Made by a program: the position numbers and the translations under genes. Shown piece by piece: positions 51,766-60,625 of a stretch of 64,000 bases of DNA (the stretch's first letter is position 1; every line of letters starts with the position of its first letter). The stretch comes from Planctomycetota bacterium (GTDB lineage: Bacteria; Planctomycetota; E44-bin39), in contig SOJX01000142.1 in the NCBI GenBank assembly GCA_004376375.1, positions 30,330 through 94,329 on the forward strand. Direction: 5' to 3'. The notes under the pieces were generated by a model, which had not been told where the DNA came from, made no database searches, and saw nothing but the letters and a program-made list of their open reading frames with translations.

Positions 51766-52296
51766 ATGGCTAAAGAAGCGGCGCCCGAAGTTGTACCGGC
51801 GGCGGAACGGCGTTCACGCGTCCGCGAGATTCCGCTTATATCCATCTGGGGGCTTGCGCTCATGCTTGCGCTTCTCGTGGTTCAGGGATTGATATTCTAT
51901 TTCCTGTTTTCCACGGAGCACGGCCTGTGGCGCTGGTTCAGCACCTCGAGGCAGGAGCAGGCCATCGGACGCACGATCGACCTCGAGGCCCTTTTCTGCG
52001 AGCTCAAGCCCGAACAACTCGGCATCGGGCGGACTCCGAAACTGCGGCTGATGATCTCGCTCGAAATGTCGGAAAAACAGTACGTGAGTTACCAGCATGC
52101 GATTAATAGGTTGCGGCCGTGGATAAGAAACCTGATAATCGACATCTGCATGGACCGTACGCGGAGCCAGCTTCACACTCAGGCCGGCAGCCGTGAACTC
52201 AAAGAGGAGATAAAGAACCTTATAAACAAGAAGCTGCAGGCCACTGAAGACGTGATACGCGAGGTTCAGTTAAAGTCGTACATTTTTACCGGTTGA
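51766..52296 (+). CDS. fliL: Flagellar basal body-associated protein FliL
   Basis: 176 aa from ATG 51766 (GGGGGAGGAG upstream). One membrane helix (about 27-50), then the stomatin-like periplasmic domain: IDLEALFCELKP, LRLMISLEMS, and the end RELKEEIKNLINKKL...VIREVQLKSYIFTG, which matches FliL. It surrounds and supports the stator. Confidence 0.88.
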   Translation: MAKEAAPEVVPAAERRSRVREIPLISIWGLALMLALLVVQGLIFYFLFSTEHGLWRWFSTSRQEQAIGRTIDLEALFCELKPEQLGIGRTPKLRLMISLEMSEKQYVSYQHAINRLRPWIRNLIIDICMDRTRSQLHTQAGSRELKEEIKNLINKKLQATEDVIREVQLKSYIFTG

Positions 52297-52335
52297 TGGC
52301 GTTTGCCGCAGCTGCGAAACGCGAGGGAGTATATT

Positions 52336-52881
52336 ATGGATGAACTCGACCCGAAGTTACCCGGAGATCAGGAAGGGTTGGACGAAGATGCGGTGGAAGC
52401 GCTTCTCAGCTCTCTGGGCGGCGGAGACGCGGCGCCTCCGGCCGACGCGGGGGACGACGAAGCCGCAGCCGGCGCGGATGATCGAATCATAAAGCAGGAA
52501 GACGTGGACGCGCTGCTTGCCGGAGGGCTCAAGGCGGGCGACGACGCCCTGGGCACTTCGAAGGAGTTCATTGAAGTGGCTGCGGGCGACGTTTTTACCG
52601 GCAAACGCGGCCCGGCGAAAGGGTCCGCAAATATTGACCTGCTTATCGACGTGCCTCTCAAGGTGAAAATCGAGCTCGGCAGGAACAAGATGTCGCTCGA
52701 GGACATCCTGAGACTGAAAGAAGGCTCGATCGTGGAGCTGGATAAACTCGCCGGCGACCCGCTCGACGTGCTCGTAAACGACAGGCTCGTCGCCAAGGGC
52801 GAGGTTCTCGTATTGAACGATAATTTCTGCATCCGCATTACGGAGATAGTAAACCCGGATGAGCGGCAAAAAAAAGGATGA
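52336..52881 (+). CDS. fliN: Flagellar motor switch protein FliN with two FliM-like N-terminal motifs
   Basis: 181 aa from ATG 52336 (GAGGGAG upstream). The last 80 residues are the SpoA domain (NIDLLIDVPLKVKIELGRNK, LDVLVNDRLVAKGEV). The first 100 residues are longer than in plain FliN and hold two copies of a motif like FliM's CheY-binding peptide ('LSQxEIDALL'): LDEDAVEALL (15-24) and IKQEDVDALL (52-61). This recalls FliY, but no CheC-like phosphatase domain is present. fliM, normally just upstream, is absent here. Confidence 0.9.
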   Translation: MDELDPKLPGDQEGLDEDAVEALLSSLGGGDAAPPADAGDDEAAAGADDRIIKQEDVDALLAGGLKAGDDALGTSKEFIEVAAGDVFTGKRGPAKGSANIDLLIDVPLKVKIELGRNKMSLEDILRLKEGSIVELDKLAGDPLDVLVNDRLVAKGEVLVLNDNFCIRITEIVNPDERQKKG

Positions 52882-52965
52882 AGTATGAAGGCTGAAGTAT
52901 GAAAGTTAAGAAGTGCTGGAGTGCTGGAGTGCTGGAGTGTTGAAGTGCTGAAGTGTAGAAGTTGA
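52882..52965. repeat. GTGCTGGA tandem array and GAAGTATGAAG words
   Basis: Three perfect GTGCTGGA copies plus degenerate GTGTTGAA/GTGCTGAA copies, preceded by AAGTATGAAGGCTGAAGTAT. Confidence 0.88.
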
Positions 52966-52970
52966 GGAGC

Positions 52971-53030
52971 GTTGTCGATTTACGATTGAAAAGAAATCGG
53001 AAATCGAAAATCGGAAATCGAAAATCTTTA
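52971..53030. repeat. AATCG-word array
   Basis: Shares 25 identical bases (52972-52996) with 13146-13170, then GGAAATCGAAAATC copies. Confidence 0.9.
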
Positions 53031-53115
53031 GAGGGGGAAACGGGTCAGAAGACCGCCGGTCGTGAGTTGAAGGCGGTAGACCTGCCGTAAGATCAAACCT
53101 GAGAGGGGGGAACCA

Positions 53116-53835
53116 GTGCGCATCCCGATTCTGGCCGGGATAATCTGTCTTTTGATGTTTGCGGCGGCTTTTTCCGGCGAACCGCAGGCCGAAGCCCCGC
53201 AGGCGCCGCCCGCCGAAAAAACCGATAAGGCTGAAAAACCCGGTAAGGCTGAAAAGCCCGCGCCCGAAAAAACAAAAGTTACTCCCGATGGAACGATTCA
53301 CTGGGCGCGGACTCTGCCCGAATCCAAAAAAGGCAAGCCTTCAAGCCGCCGTTCAACCGCATCGGTCATCGGAAGCATGGTATTCTGGCTGGTCATAGTC
53401 GCCGTGGTCATCTTCGGCATGGTCTGGATCATGAAACGGTTCCTGGGAGGGTCCAGGCTCGTCGGCGCGGGAAGCATCGGGCGCATCCTGGGGCGCTCGC
53501 ACGTCTCACCCAAACACCAGATCGCCTATCTGCATGTTGGAAACAAGGTGCTTGTCATCGGCCTGGCCGGGGACACTATGACCACCCTTGCGGAGATTAC
53601 CGAGCCCGCCGAGGTGGAAGCGCTCGTCGGATCGGCGTCAAGTGCTCAGCCGGGCGCTATCGAAAAGACTTTCCGGCGCTTCTTCAGGCGTGAAAGGTCT
53701 GACATCAGCGCTCCCGAGCCCAGCCCGGCCGGGGACGAACTGGATACGGAGGAAGCCAGGCGGGAGATTGAGCGCGTGCGCCGGATGGTCAACACCTGGC
53801 GGGAGCCGACGGGGAGAGGAGGGGAAACGGCATGA
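53116..53835 (+). CDS. fliO: Flagellar biosynthesis protein FliO
   Basis: 239 aa, GTG start behind GAGAGGGGGGAA. Signal peptide (1-20), a Pro/Glu/Lys-rich linker, a membrane helix (about 86-107), then the FliO cytoplasmic domain (GRILGRSHVSPKHQIAYLHVGNKVLVIGLAG). The tail beyond 170 is charged and poorly conserved. It helps assemble FliP. Overlaps fliP by ATGA. Confidence 0.85.
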   Translation: MRIPILAGIICLLMFAAAFSGEPQAEAPQAPPAEKTDKAEKPGKAEKPAPEKTKVTPDGTIHWARTLPESKKGKPSSRRSTASVIGSMVFWLVIVAVVIFGMVWIMKRFLGGSRLVGAGSIGRILGRSHVSPKHQIAYLHVGNKVLVIGLAGDTMTTLAEITEPAEVEALVGSASSAQPGAIEKTFRRFFRRERSDISAPEPSPAGDELDTEEARREIERVRRMVNTWREPTGRGGETA

Positions 53836-54680
53836 TACGATTTCCCGCTTTACACCGCCGGCTGCTGAAACCCGCGAAGCCGAAACGCAAATGGCGCAGG
53901 CACGGCCGCAAGTGTCTGTTTGTCTTCCTTCTCGTTCTCGGGTGCCTGACGATTGCGGGCGACGTGCATGCCGCAAGCGTGCCCACGCTCGACCGCTCGT
54001 TCCTGAAGAAAGCCGAGAGCCCGGACGAGGTTGCCACTACAATCGAGATACTTATTGCGCTGACCGTGCTCTCGCTTGCGCCGGCGATACTGATACTTAC
54101 TACCGCGTTCACGCGAATTGTGATTGTGCTTTCGTTTCTCAGGCGCGCGCTTGCGACCCAGGAACTGCCGCCGAACCAGGTGATTGTCGGGCTTGCCCTG
54201 TTTCTCACGTTTTTCGTGATGGCGCCGACCTGGAAAGAGATCAGCGACAAGGCTTTCGCGCCCTACATGGACGGGTTGATTTCACAGAAAGAGGCGTTCG
54301 ACCGCGGCATAAAACCCATACGGAAGTTCATGCTTACGCAGCTTCTCGGGCTGGGCGGTGAAGATGAGCTCGAGCTTTTCGTCAGCCTCAACAGCCACCA
54401 GACCGGGAAACCGTATCCGAAGCACGTGGACGAGGTGCCGACGCACGTCCTCATTCCCGCGTTCGTGATAGGCGAGCTCAAGAAAGCGTTCATGATGGGG
54501 TTCCTTCTTTATCTGCCGTTTCTGGTTATCGACCTGGTCGTGGCCAGCACGCTCATATCGATGGGCATGCTGGTGCTGCCGCCGATATTGATATCGCTGC
54601 CGTTCAAGATACTGCTCTTTATACTGGTCGACGGGTGGACGCTTGTCGTGGGCCAGGTCGTCGAGAGCTTTTTTGTGTGA
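53832..54680 (+). CDS. fliP: Flagellar export gate protein FliP
   Basis: 282 aa. A basic N-terminus and signal peptide (about 25-48) precede the conserved core: TTAFTRIVIVLSFLRRALAT, PPNQVIVGLALFLTFFVM, and the end VDGWTLVVGQVVESFF. Four to five membrane segments. Five copies form the gate with FliQ and FliR. Confidence 0.95.
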   Translation: MIRFPALHRRLLKPAKPKRKWRRHGRKCLFVFLLVLGCLTIAGDVHAASVPTLDRSFLKKAESPDEVATTIEILIALTVLSLAPAILILTTAFTRIVIVLSFLRRALATQELPPNQVIVGLALFLTFFVMAPTWKEISDKAFAPYMDGLISQKEAFDRGIKPIRKFMLTQLLGLGGEDELELFVSLNSHQTGKPYPKHVDEVPTHVLIPAFVIGELKKAFMMGFLLYLPFLVIDLVVASTLISMGMLVLPPILISLPFKILLFILVDGWTLVVGQVVESFFV

Positions 54681-54697
54681 GCCGGAGGAAGCGCCTG

Positions 54698-54982
54698 ATG
54701 GAAAACCTGTCTATCGATCTTGCGGTCGATCTCGGGCGTAACGCGCTTTTTGTGGTGCTCCAGCTTTCTCTGCCGCTGCTGCTGGTCGGGCTGGTGGTCG
54801 GGCTTGCCGTGTCGCTCGTGCAGGCCGTTACGCAGATTCAGGAGCAGACGCTTTCGTTCGTGCCGAAGATTCTTGCGGTCGTGGGAATACTTTTTGCCCT
54901 GCTGCCGTGGATGATACTCATTATTGTGAATTACACGGACAACCTTTTCAGGTCGCTTGACCAGCTTTTCCGGCCGATGTGA
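54698..54982 (+). CDS. fliQ: Flagellar export gate protein FliQ
   Basis: 94 aa from ATG 54698 (GGAGGAAG upstream). Two membrane helices with the family words LPLLLVGLVVGLAVSLVQAV, TQIQEQTLSFVPK. Normal length. Confidence 0.95.
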   Translation: MENLSIDLAVDLGRNALFVVLQLSLPLLLVGLVVGLAVSLVQAVTQIQEQTLSFVPKILAVVGILFALLPWMILIIVNYTDNLFRSLDQLFRPM

Positions 54983-55011
54983 TTGCGGCCGTATAGGGGA
55001 GTGCGAAGCGC

Positions 55012-55806
55012 GTGGATTTTGTAACGTTTACGGTAACACAGTTTCAGTTCTTTATTCTCGTGCTGTTCAGGATCGCGGGGATGATGACGATCGCGCCGTT
55101 TTTCGGCTCGATGAACATTCCGCGCCCGGTCAAAATCGGCCTGGCGCTGCTGATAAGCCTTGCGATATTCCCGATCGTGCCGAAACCGGACGTCGCGCTT
55201 CCGGGAGCTCTGTCGGGCTATCTGCTCGCGGCCGTCGCCGAGTGCTCCATCGGAATCGTTCTCGGCTTCGCGGCCACGCTGGTTTTTGCAGGCATACAGC
55301 TTGCCGGGCATTTCATCGGGCAGGAGATGGGGCTCACGCTCGCAAACGTGGTCGACCCGACTTCTTTCGAGCAGGTTACCGTCGTTACGCAGTTCAAGTT
55401 CATTTTCGCCGTGCTGGTGTTTCTGGCCGTCGGCGGGCATCTCCTGCTCCTGTGGTTCCTGTTCTGGACGTTCGAGATGATTCCGATAATGAGCGTATCG
55501 TACTGCCGCCTCGTGCCCGAGTACATAGCGATGGGCATGGGCGCGCAGATGTTTATCGAGGCCGTTCAGCTTGCGGCGCCCGTAATTGTCGCGATGCTGG
55601 TAACGACGGTGATGATGGCGTTTGTCGCAAAGACGGCGCCCGAGATAAATGTTTTCATAATCGGTTTCGGCGTGCGCGCCGGAGTGGGACTTGTCATCCT
55701 TCTTCTCGCCATGCCGTACATGGCGGGAGTGCTGGATGTGATTTTCAAGCGGATGGCCTTCGACCTGCAGGAGCTTATTGGAATAATGGCGCAGGGATCC
55801 GCGTAG
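55012..55806 (+). CDS. fliR: Flagellar export gate protein FliR
   Basis: 264 aa, GTG start behind AGGGGAGTGCG. Six hydrophobic segments; FFILVLFRIAGMMTIAPFFG and GHFIGQEMGLTLANVVDP are typical FliR. Ends directly before the repeat at 55804. Confidence 0.94.
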   Translation: MDFVTFTVTQFQFFILVLFRIAGMMTIAPFFGSMNIPRPVKIGLALLISLAIFPIVPKPDVALPGALSGYLLAAVAECSIGIVLGFAATLVFAGIQLAGHFIGQEMGLTLANVVDPTSFEQVTVVTQFKFIFAVLVFLAVGGHLLLLWFLFWTFEMIPIMSVSYCRLVPEYIAMGMGAQMFIEAVQLAAPVIVAMLVTTVMMAFVAKTAPEINVFIIGFGVRAGVGLVILLLAMPYMAGVLDVIFKRMAFDLQELIGIMAQGSA

Positions 55807-55872
55807 TGGTTAGTAGTTAGCAGTTAGTGGTTTTTCTTCACTAACGACTAACCACCAACGACTAACGACCAG
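55804..55872. repeat. Inverted pair of GTTAGTGG-word arrays
   Basis: Left arm TAGTGGTTAGTAGTTAGCAG, right arm CACTAACGACTAACCACCAA and onward, around TTTTTCTT. Between fliR and flhB. Confidence 0.9.
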
Positions 55873-55884
55873 GGTGATTCTGTT

Positions 55885-56955
55885 ATGGCGGAAAACCAGG
55901 ATTTCGGCGAAAGGACGGAACAGGCGACCCCGCGAAAGCGGCAGGAGGTCCGCGAGCGCGGGCAGGTCGCGCGTTCGGCCGACCTCGCGACCGCGTGCGT
56001 GCTGCTGGGGATATTTATTTCGCTGTGGCTGTTCGGCAACGTCGTCTACAACAACCTGCAGCACCTGAACCGTACCGTTCTCGGCAACATATCCGCCACG
56101 TTTACGCGTGACGAAGTCTGGTTTTACGCGCTTGCCGGGCTGCTGATGTGTCTCAAGGTTATGCTGCCGATAATTCTGGTCGCCTTTGTCCTGGCGTTTC
56201 TGGCAAACGTTATCCAGGTCGGATGGGTGTTCTCGACTCAGCCGCTTATACCCGACCTGAACCGGATAAACCCGGTAAGCGGTTTCAAGCGCATATTCTC
56301 GCTGCGTTCGCTCGTGCGCCTTTTCATGAGCATCACGAAAATAACGGTCGTCTCGGCGGTGCTCGTGGCGACGATATGGAGCCAGATAGGCGTCCTTTTC
56401 AGTCTTTTCCAGTTTTCGGTGAACGAGGCTTTTCTCACCGGCTGCCGGATCGTGTGGCTTATGGGGCTGCAGGCGTCGCTTGCGCTCCTGGTGCTCGCGG
56501 TACTGGATTACCTTTACCAGCGGTGGCAGTTCGAACGCGAGATAAGGATGACGAAGCAGGAACTGAAGGACGAACTCAAGAAGATGGAGGGCGACCCGAA
56601 GATAAAGGAGCGCCGCCGCATGCTGCAGCGCCAGCTTGCGCTTCAGCGGATGATGGCGGCGGTCCCCAAGGCGGACGTGGTGGTGACAAACCCGACCGAG
56701 ATTGCCGTCGCCCTCGGATACGACGATTTGAAAATGGAAGCTCCGACGGTGATTGCCAAGGGTAAGGAGTACGTCGCCGAGCGGATACGCCGCATCGCGA
56801 AGGAGAACGGCATCCCGATAGTGGAGAAGAGACCGCTGGCGCAGGCGCTTTTCAAGATGTGCGAGGTCGGCGATACCGTGCCGCCTGACCTTTACCAGGC
56901 CGTCGCGGAGCTACTGGCATACGTTTACGAGCTTTCGGGAAAGCGCGCAGGTTAG
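55885..56955 (+). CDS. flhB: Flagellar export switch protein FlhB (NPTE variant)
   Basis: 356 aa with four membrane helices and the usual start GERTEQATPRKRQEVRERGQ. The autocleavage site, normally NPTH, is NPTE (N269-E272; bases 56689-56700), in the context VVVTNPTEIAVALGYD. Asn and Pro, needed for cleavage, are kept. The rest of the cytoplasmic domain (AKGKEYVAERIRRIAKENGI, VEKRPLAQALF) is intact. It switches export from hook to filament proteins after FliK signals. Confidence 0.95.
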   Translation: MAENQDFGERTEQATPRKRQEVRERGQVARSADLATACVLLGIFISLWLFGNVVYNNLQHLNRTVLGNISATFTRDEVWFYALAGLLMCLKVMLPIILVAFVLAFLANVIQVGWVFSTQPLIPDLNRINPVSGFKRIFSLRSLVRLFMSITKITVVSAVLVATIWSQIGVLFSLFQFSVNEAFLTGCRIVWLMGLQASLALLVLAVLDYLYQRWQFEREIRMTKQELKDELKKMEGDPKIKERRRMLQRQLALQRMMAAVPKADVVVTNPTEIAVALGYDDLKMEAPTVIAKGKEYVAERIRRIAKENGIPIVEKRPLAQALFKMCEVGDTVPPDLYQAVAELLAYVYELSGKRAG

Positions 56956-57080
56956 AAAGTTCGAAGGTTAGAAGGTTCGAAGGTTAGAAAGTTCGAACAT
57001 TGAAACTCTTGAACCTTAGAACCTTTGAACTTGTGAACTTTTGAACCTTAGAACTTTTGAACCTTTGAACCTGAAACCTG
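56952..57080. repeat. Inverted pair of GTTAGAAGGTTCGAAG/CCTTTGAACC arrays
   Basis: Left arm to about 56998 (GGTTAGAAGGTTCGAAGG words), right arm from 57005 (TTGAACCTTAGAACCTTTGA words). Both arms together span nearly the whole flhB-flhA gap. Confidence 0.92.
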
Positions 57081-57104
57081 ATTCGATTGAAAGGGCTTCT
57101 GTAA

Positions 57105-59228
57105 ATGGCAAAGGCTGCAGCGACAACGCTGGACCGGCTTTTAGCCTGGACGCAGAAATACATGGATGTTTTTCTGCCGATGGCGTTTTTCGCGATGATC
57201 CTGGTGATCTTCGTGCCGCTGCCGGCATCGCTGATGGACGTCCTGCTGATTATAAACATCGCGCTGGCTGGTTTGATACTCGTTACGACCGTTTACGTGG
57301 CCGGGCCGCTCCACTTCAGCGTGTTTCCGTCGCTGTTGCTTGGCACCACGGCTTTCAGGCTGATTCTGAATATCGCGACGACGCGCCTCATCCTCGCCAA
57401 CGCGGGCGATAAGGGCGAGTTCGCCGCCGGTGTCGTCATCCGCACGTTCGGCGAGTACGTCGCGGGCGGGTCCGTGATGATCGGCCTGATAATCTTCGCG
57501 ATTATCATAATCGTCCAGTTCGTCGTCATCACCAAGGGCGCGACGCGGATCGCCGAGGTGGCCGCAAGGTTCACTTTGGACGGCATGCCGGGAAAACAGA
57601 TGGCCATCGACGCCGACCTGAACGCCGGTATTTTAACGCAGGAAGAGGCCCGCATCAGGCGCGAACGGATCACGAGTGAGTCCGATTTCTACGGGGCCAT
57701 GGACGGCGCCTCGAAGTTCGTCCGGGGCGACGCGATTGCAGGAATACTGATTACGCTGGTAAACATCGTCGGCGGGCTCATCATCGGCGTCTTTTCCTAC
57801 GATATGGACTGGGGCCGGGCATTCAACCTCTTCACCCGCCTGACCATCGGTGATGGACTTGTATCGCAGATACCGGCGCTCATTATCTCGATCTCGGCCG
57901 GCCTTATCGTTACACGCGCCTCGACCGATGAGAACCTGGGCGCGAGCCTTTTCGGCCAGCTTTTTTCGGTGCCGCGCGCGATGCTGATTACCGGCGCGTT
58001 TCTGGGCGTTCTGATGTTTACGCCCATGCCCAAGATCCCGCTTATGGTGGTCGGCGCCTCCATCATCGGTATCGGCCTTATCGTCGGCAAGGTTGCCGAG
58101 GCCCGGGTCCGGCGCGCCGCCGAGGACGAGGAAGCCGCCGTGCCGCCGCCGGAGCCGGAAAAAGTCGAGCAGCTCCTGCGGGTCGATCCGATCGAGCTCG
58201 AGGTCGGCTACGGGCTTATCCGAATGGTCGATGCGAACCAGGGCGGCGAGCTTCTCGAGCGCGTGACCCTGATGCGGCGCCAGACCGCGCTTACGACAGG
58301 GCTGGTCATTCCGCCGATACGCATTCGGGACAATATGCAGCTCAAGCCGAACGAGTATGTCTTAAGGATACAGGGCGTCGAGGTCGGCCGCGGCGAAGCA
58401 ATCGCCGACGAGTACCTTGCAATCAACCCGAGTCCTGACGCAACACTGCTTGACGGCACGAAAACCAAGGACCCGGCCTTCGGCTTCGACGCGTACTGGG
58501 TACCGGAGTCGCAGAAGCCGCGCGCGGAAGCGCTCGGCTATACCTGCGCGGACGCGACGGCCGTCGTCGCCACGCACCTGAGCGAGATATTGAAGCGTCA
58601 CGCGGCCGAACTGCTCACGCGCGAAGAGACAAAACGGCTTGTCGACGCGTTGAAGGAGGCTTCGCCCGCGGTAGTGGAAGAAGTCATTCCGAGTACGGTC
58701 AAGATGGGCGAGCTCCAGAAGGTGCTGCAGAACCTGCTCAAGGAGAGAGTTTCCATTCGCAACCTCGAGGCCATACTTGAAGTGCTCGGCGATTACGCGC
58801 CTCAGACGCGCGATCTCGAGGTTCTTACCGAGTACGTCCGGATGGCGCTTGCGCCGCAGATTGTCCAGGATTACCGCGACGCCGACGGCAAGCTGTACGT
58901 CGTCGCCGTCGACCCCAGGCTCGAAGACGAGATTGCGCGCAATATACGGACAACCGACCGGGGCAGCTACAACACTCTGCCGCCTCAGACCGTCAACGCG
59001 ATTCTGGAGGCGGCTGCGCGCGAGATAAAGAAGCTGCTCGACCAGGGGCGCCCGCAGGTTATCATTGCCAACCCGCTTGTCAGGCGCCACCTCAGGAATA
59101 TTCTGGAGCGGGAGCTTCCGCAGGTCGCGGTTCTTTCGCTCAACGAAATATCAAAGGAAACCAGTTCTACGCTCGAGGCCGTGGGCTGGATTACGCTTGA
59201 ATCGCCGGCGAACGCGCCGGCCGCATAG
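57105..59228 (+). CDS. flhA: Flagellar export gate protein FlhA
   Basis: 707 aa, normal size. About eight membrane helices in the first 330 residues with the FHIPEP signature region (GDAIAGILITLVNIVGGLIIG) and the DLNAGILTQEEAR loop. The large cytoplasmic domain ends LPQVAVLSLNEISKETSSTLEAVG. It docks chaperone-substrate complexes. Confidence 0.96.
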   Translation: MAKAAATTLDRLLAWTQKYMDVFLPMAFFAMILVIFVPLPASLMDVLLIINIALAGLILVTTVYVAGPLHFSVFPSLLLGTTAFRLILNIATTRLILANAGDKGEFAAGVVIRTFGEYVAGGSVMIGLIIFAIIIIVQFVVITKGATRIAEVAARFTLDGMPGKQMAIDADLNAGILTQEEARIRRERITSESDFYGAMDGASKFVRGDAIAGILITLVNIVGGLIIGVFSYDMDWGRAFNLFTRLTIGDGLVSQIPALIISISAGLIVTRASTDENLGASLFGQLFSVPRAMLITGAFLGVLMFTPMPKIPLMVVGASIIGIGLIVGKVAEARVRRAAEDEEAAVPPPEPEKVEQLLRVDPIELEVGYGLIRMVDANQGGELLERVTLMRRQTALTTGLVIPPIRIRDNMQLKPNEYVLRIQGVEVGRGEAIADEYLAINPSPDATLLDGTKTKDPAFGFDAYWVPESQKPRAEALGYTCADATAVVATHLSEILKRHAAELLTREETKRLVDALKEASPAVVEEVIPSTVKMGELQKVLQNLLKERVSIRNLEAILEVLGDYAPQTRDLEVLTEYVRMALAPQIVQDYRDADGKLYVVAVDPRLEDEIARNIRTTDRGSYNTLPPQTVNAILEAAAREIKKLLDQGRPQVIIANPLVRRHLRNILERELPQVAVLSLNEISKETSSTLEAVGWITLESPANAPAA

Positions 59229-59272
59229 AATACGGTTCTGGAACCAGACAAGTCGGCGAGAGGGGCTGAGAA

Positions 59273-60625
59273 ATGAAAGTTCACACGTTTGAGGCAGGCT
59301 CACTCAAGGAGGCGATACAAAAGGTCAAGGCCGCCCTCGGGCGCGACGCGCTCATCCTGACCACCCGCTCCTATATCAAGGGCGGTATGCTCGGGATAGG
59401 GGGCAGGCCCGTAGTCGAGGTGACCGCCATTCCCGGCAGCGTTGTCGAAAGGAAACCGCGGCGCCGGAGGCGCCCGAAGGTTGAGCGTAGAAGCGCACCG
59501 CCTCCAGTAGCGGCGGCGCCTGCAAAAAAAGACAACGGGCCGGAATTCAAGAAGAAGGCCTCCGGACTGCTCAAGGAAGCGTATGCGCTGCTCGAATCGC
59601 GTGAAAGCGCCTCTCCTCCGGTCGAAGAGCCTGCCGAAGCGGAGCCGCGCCTTGAGGCGAAGGCCGAGGCGGTAAGGAAGGTTCATCAGGAGCCGGCGGA
59701 CAGTTACACGCCGTCGGTTTCTCCCGTGGTTGCGAAGGAGTTTACGGTTCTCAACTCTCTCGAACGGCAGATGGGCCAGATGAAGGAGTTGCTCGAGACG
59801 ATGGTTCCGCAGGTTCACGGGAAGCAGATTGTCCCGGTGCCGATGGAATACGAAGAGCTGTACCGTTATCTTCTGGACCAGTCGATTACTGAAAAAATCG
59901 CCCGCGATCTTACTCTCGAGCTGGCGAAAAACTGCCGGCCGCGCGGCCTGGAGCTTGCCGAGCTGCTTCTGCGGATTACCGACAGGCTGGAGAATGTCAT
60001 CGACGCGAGCGGTCCGATTACGCGTCCCTCGCACGGCCCGAAAACCGTCGCGTTTATCGGCCCCACCGGAGTGGGGAAGACGACGACGATCGCCAAGATC
60101 GCGGCCATACTCAAGTTTCAGGAAAAGGTCCCGGTCGGACTTATAACGATTGATACATACCGGATCGCGGCCGTGCAGCAGCTTCAGACCTATGCCGACA
60201 TAATGAAGATTCCGTGCCGCTCCGTTCTGGAGCCGCTTGACCTTCGCCGCGCCATCGGCGACATGAGGAACTATGAGGTTATCCTTATCGACACCGCGGG
60301 TCGCAGCCAGCGCGACGAGGTCAAGATGGACGAGCTTACCACGTTTTTGAACGTGGGCGCGCCGACCGAGACGCACCTTGTCATATCGTCCACTTCGCAC
60401 CCGAAGGCGATAAGGGAGGTTGTCGACCTTTTCGGGCGTTTCAGGCTCGACCGGCTGCTTTTCACGAAGATAGACGAGGCTGTTTTGCTCGGTCCGCTTC
60501 TCGAGGTTATTATGAAGGTTAAGAAGCCGATCTCATACATTACGACCGGCCAGGAAGTGCCCGAGGATATCGAGGTAGTGGAAAGCCGCAAATTCGCGCG
60601 CATGCTCCTCGGGGAGGTAGCCTGA
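59273..60625 (+). CDS. flhF: Flagellar SRP-type GTPase FlhF
   Basis: 450 aa. Starts MKVHTFEAGSLKEAIQKVKAALG as FlhF does; a basic, variable B-region to about 165; then the NG GTPase: FIGPTGVGKTTTIAKIAAI (G1), DTYRIAAVQQLQTYADIM, DTAGRSQRD (G3), TKIDEAVLLGP (G4). It places the flagellum with FlhG. It shares one base with flhG (TGATG). Confidence 0.95.
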   Translation: MKVHTFEAGSLKEAIQKVKAALGRDALILTTRSYIKGGMLGIGGRPVVEVTAIPGSVVERKPRRRRRPKVERRSAPPPVAAAPAKKDNGPEFKKKASGLLKEAYALLESRESASPPVEEPAEAEPRLEAKAEAVRKVHQEPADSYTPSVSPVVAKEFTVLNSLERQMGQMKELLETMVPQVHGKQIVPVPMEYEELYRYLLDQSITEKIARDLTLELAKNCRPRGLELAELLLRITDRLENVIDASGPITRPSHGPKTVAFIGPTGVGKTTTIAKIAAILKFQEKVPVGLITIDTYRIAAVQQLQTYADIMKIPCRSVLEPLDLRRAIGDMRNYEVILIDTAGRSQRDEVKMDELTTFLNVGAPTETHLVISSTSHPKAIREVVDLFGRFRLDRLLFTKIDEAVLLGPLLEVIMKVKKPISYITTGQEVPEDIEVVESRKFARMLLGEVA

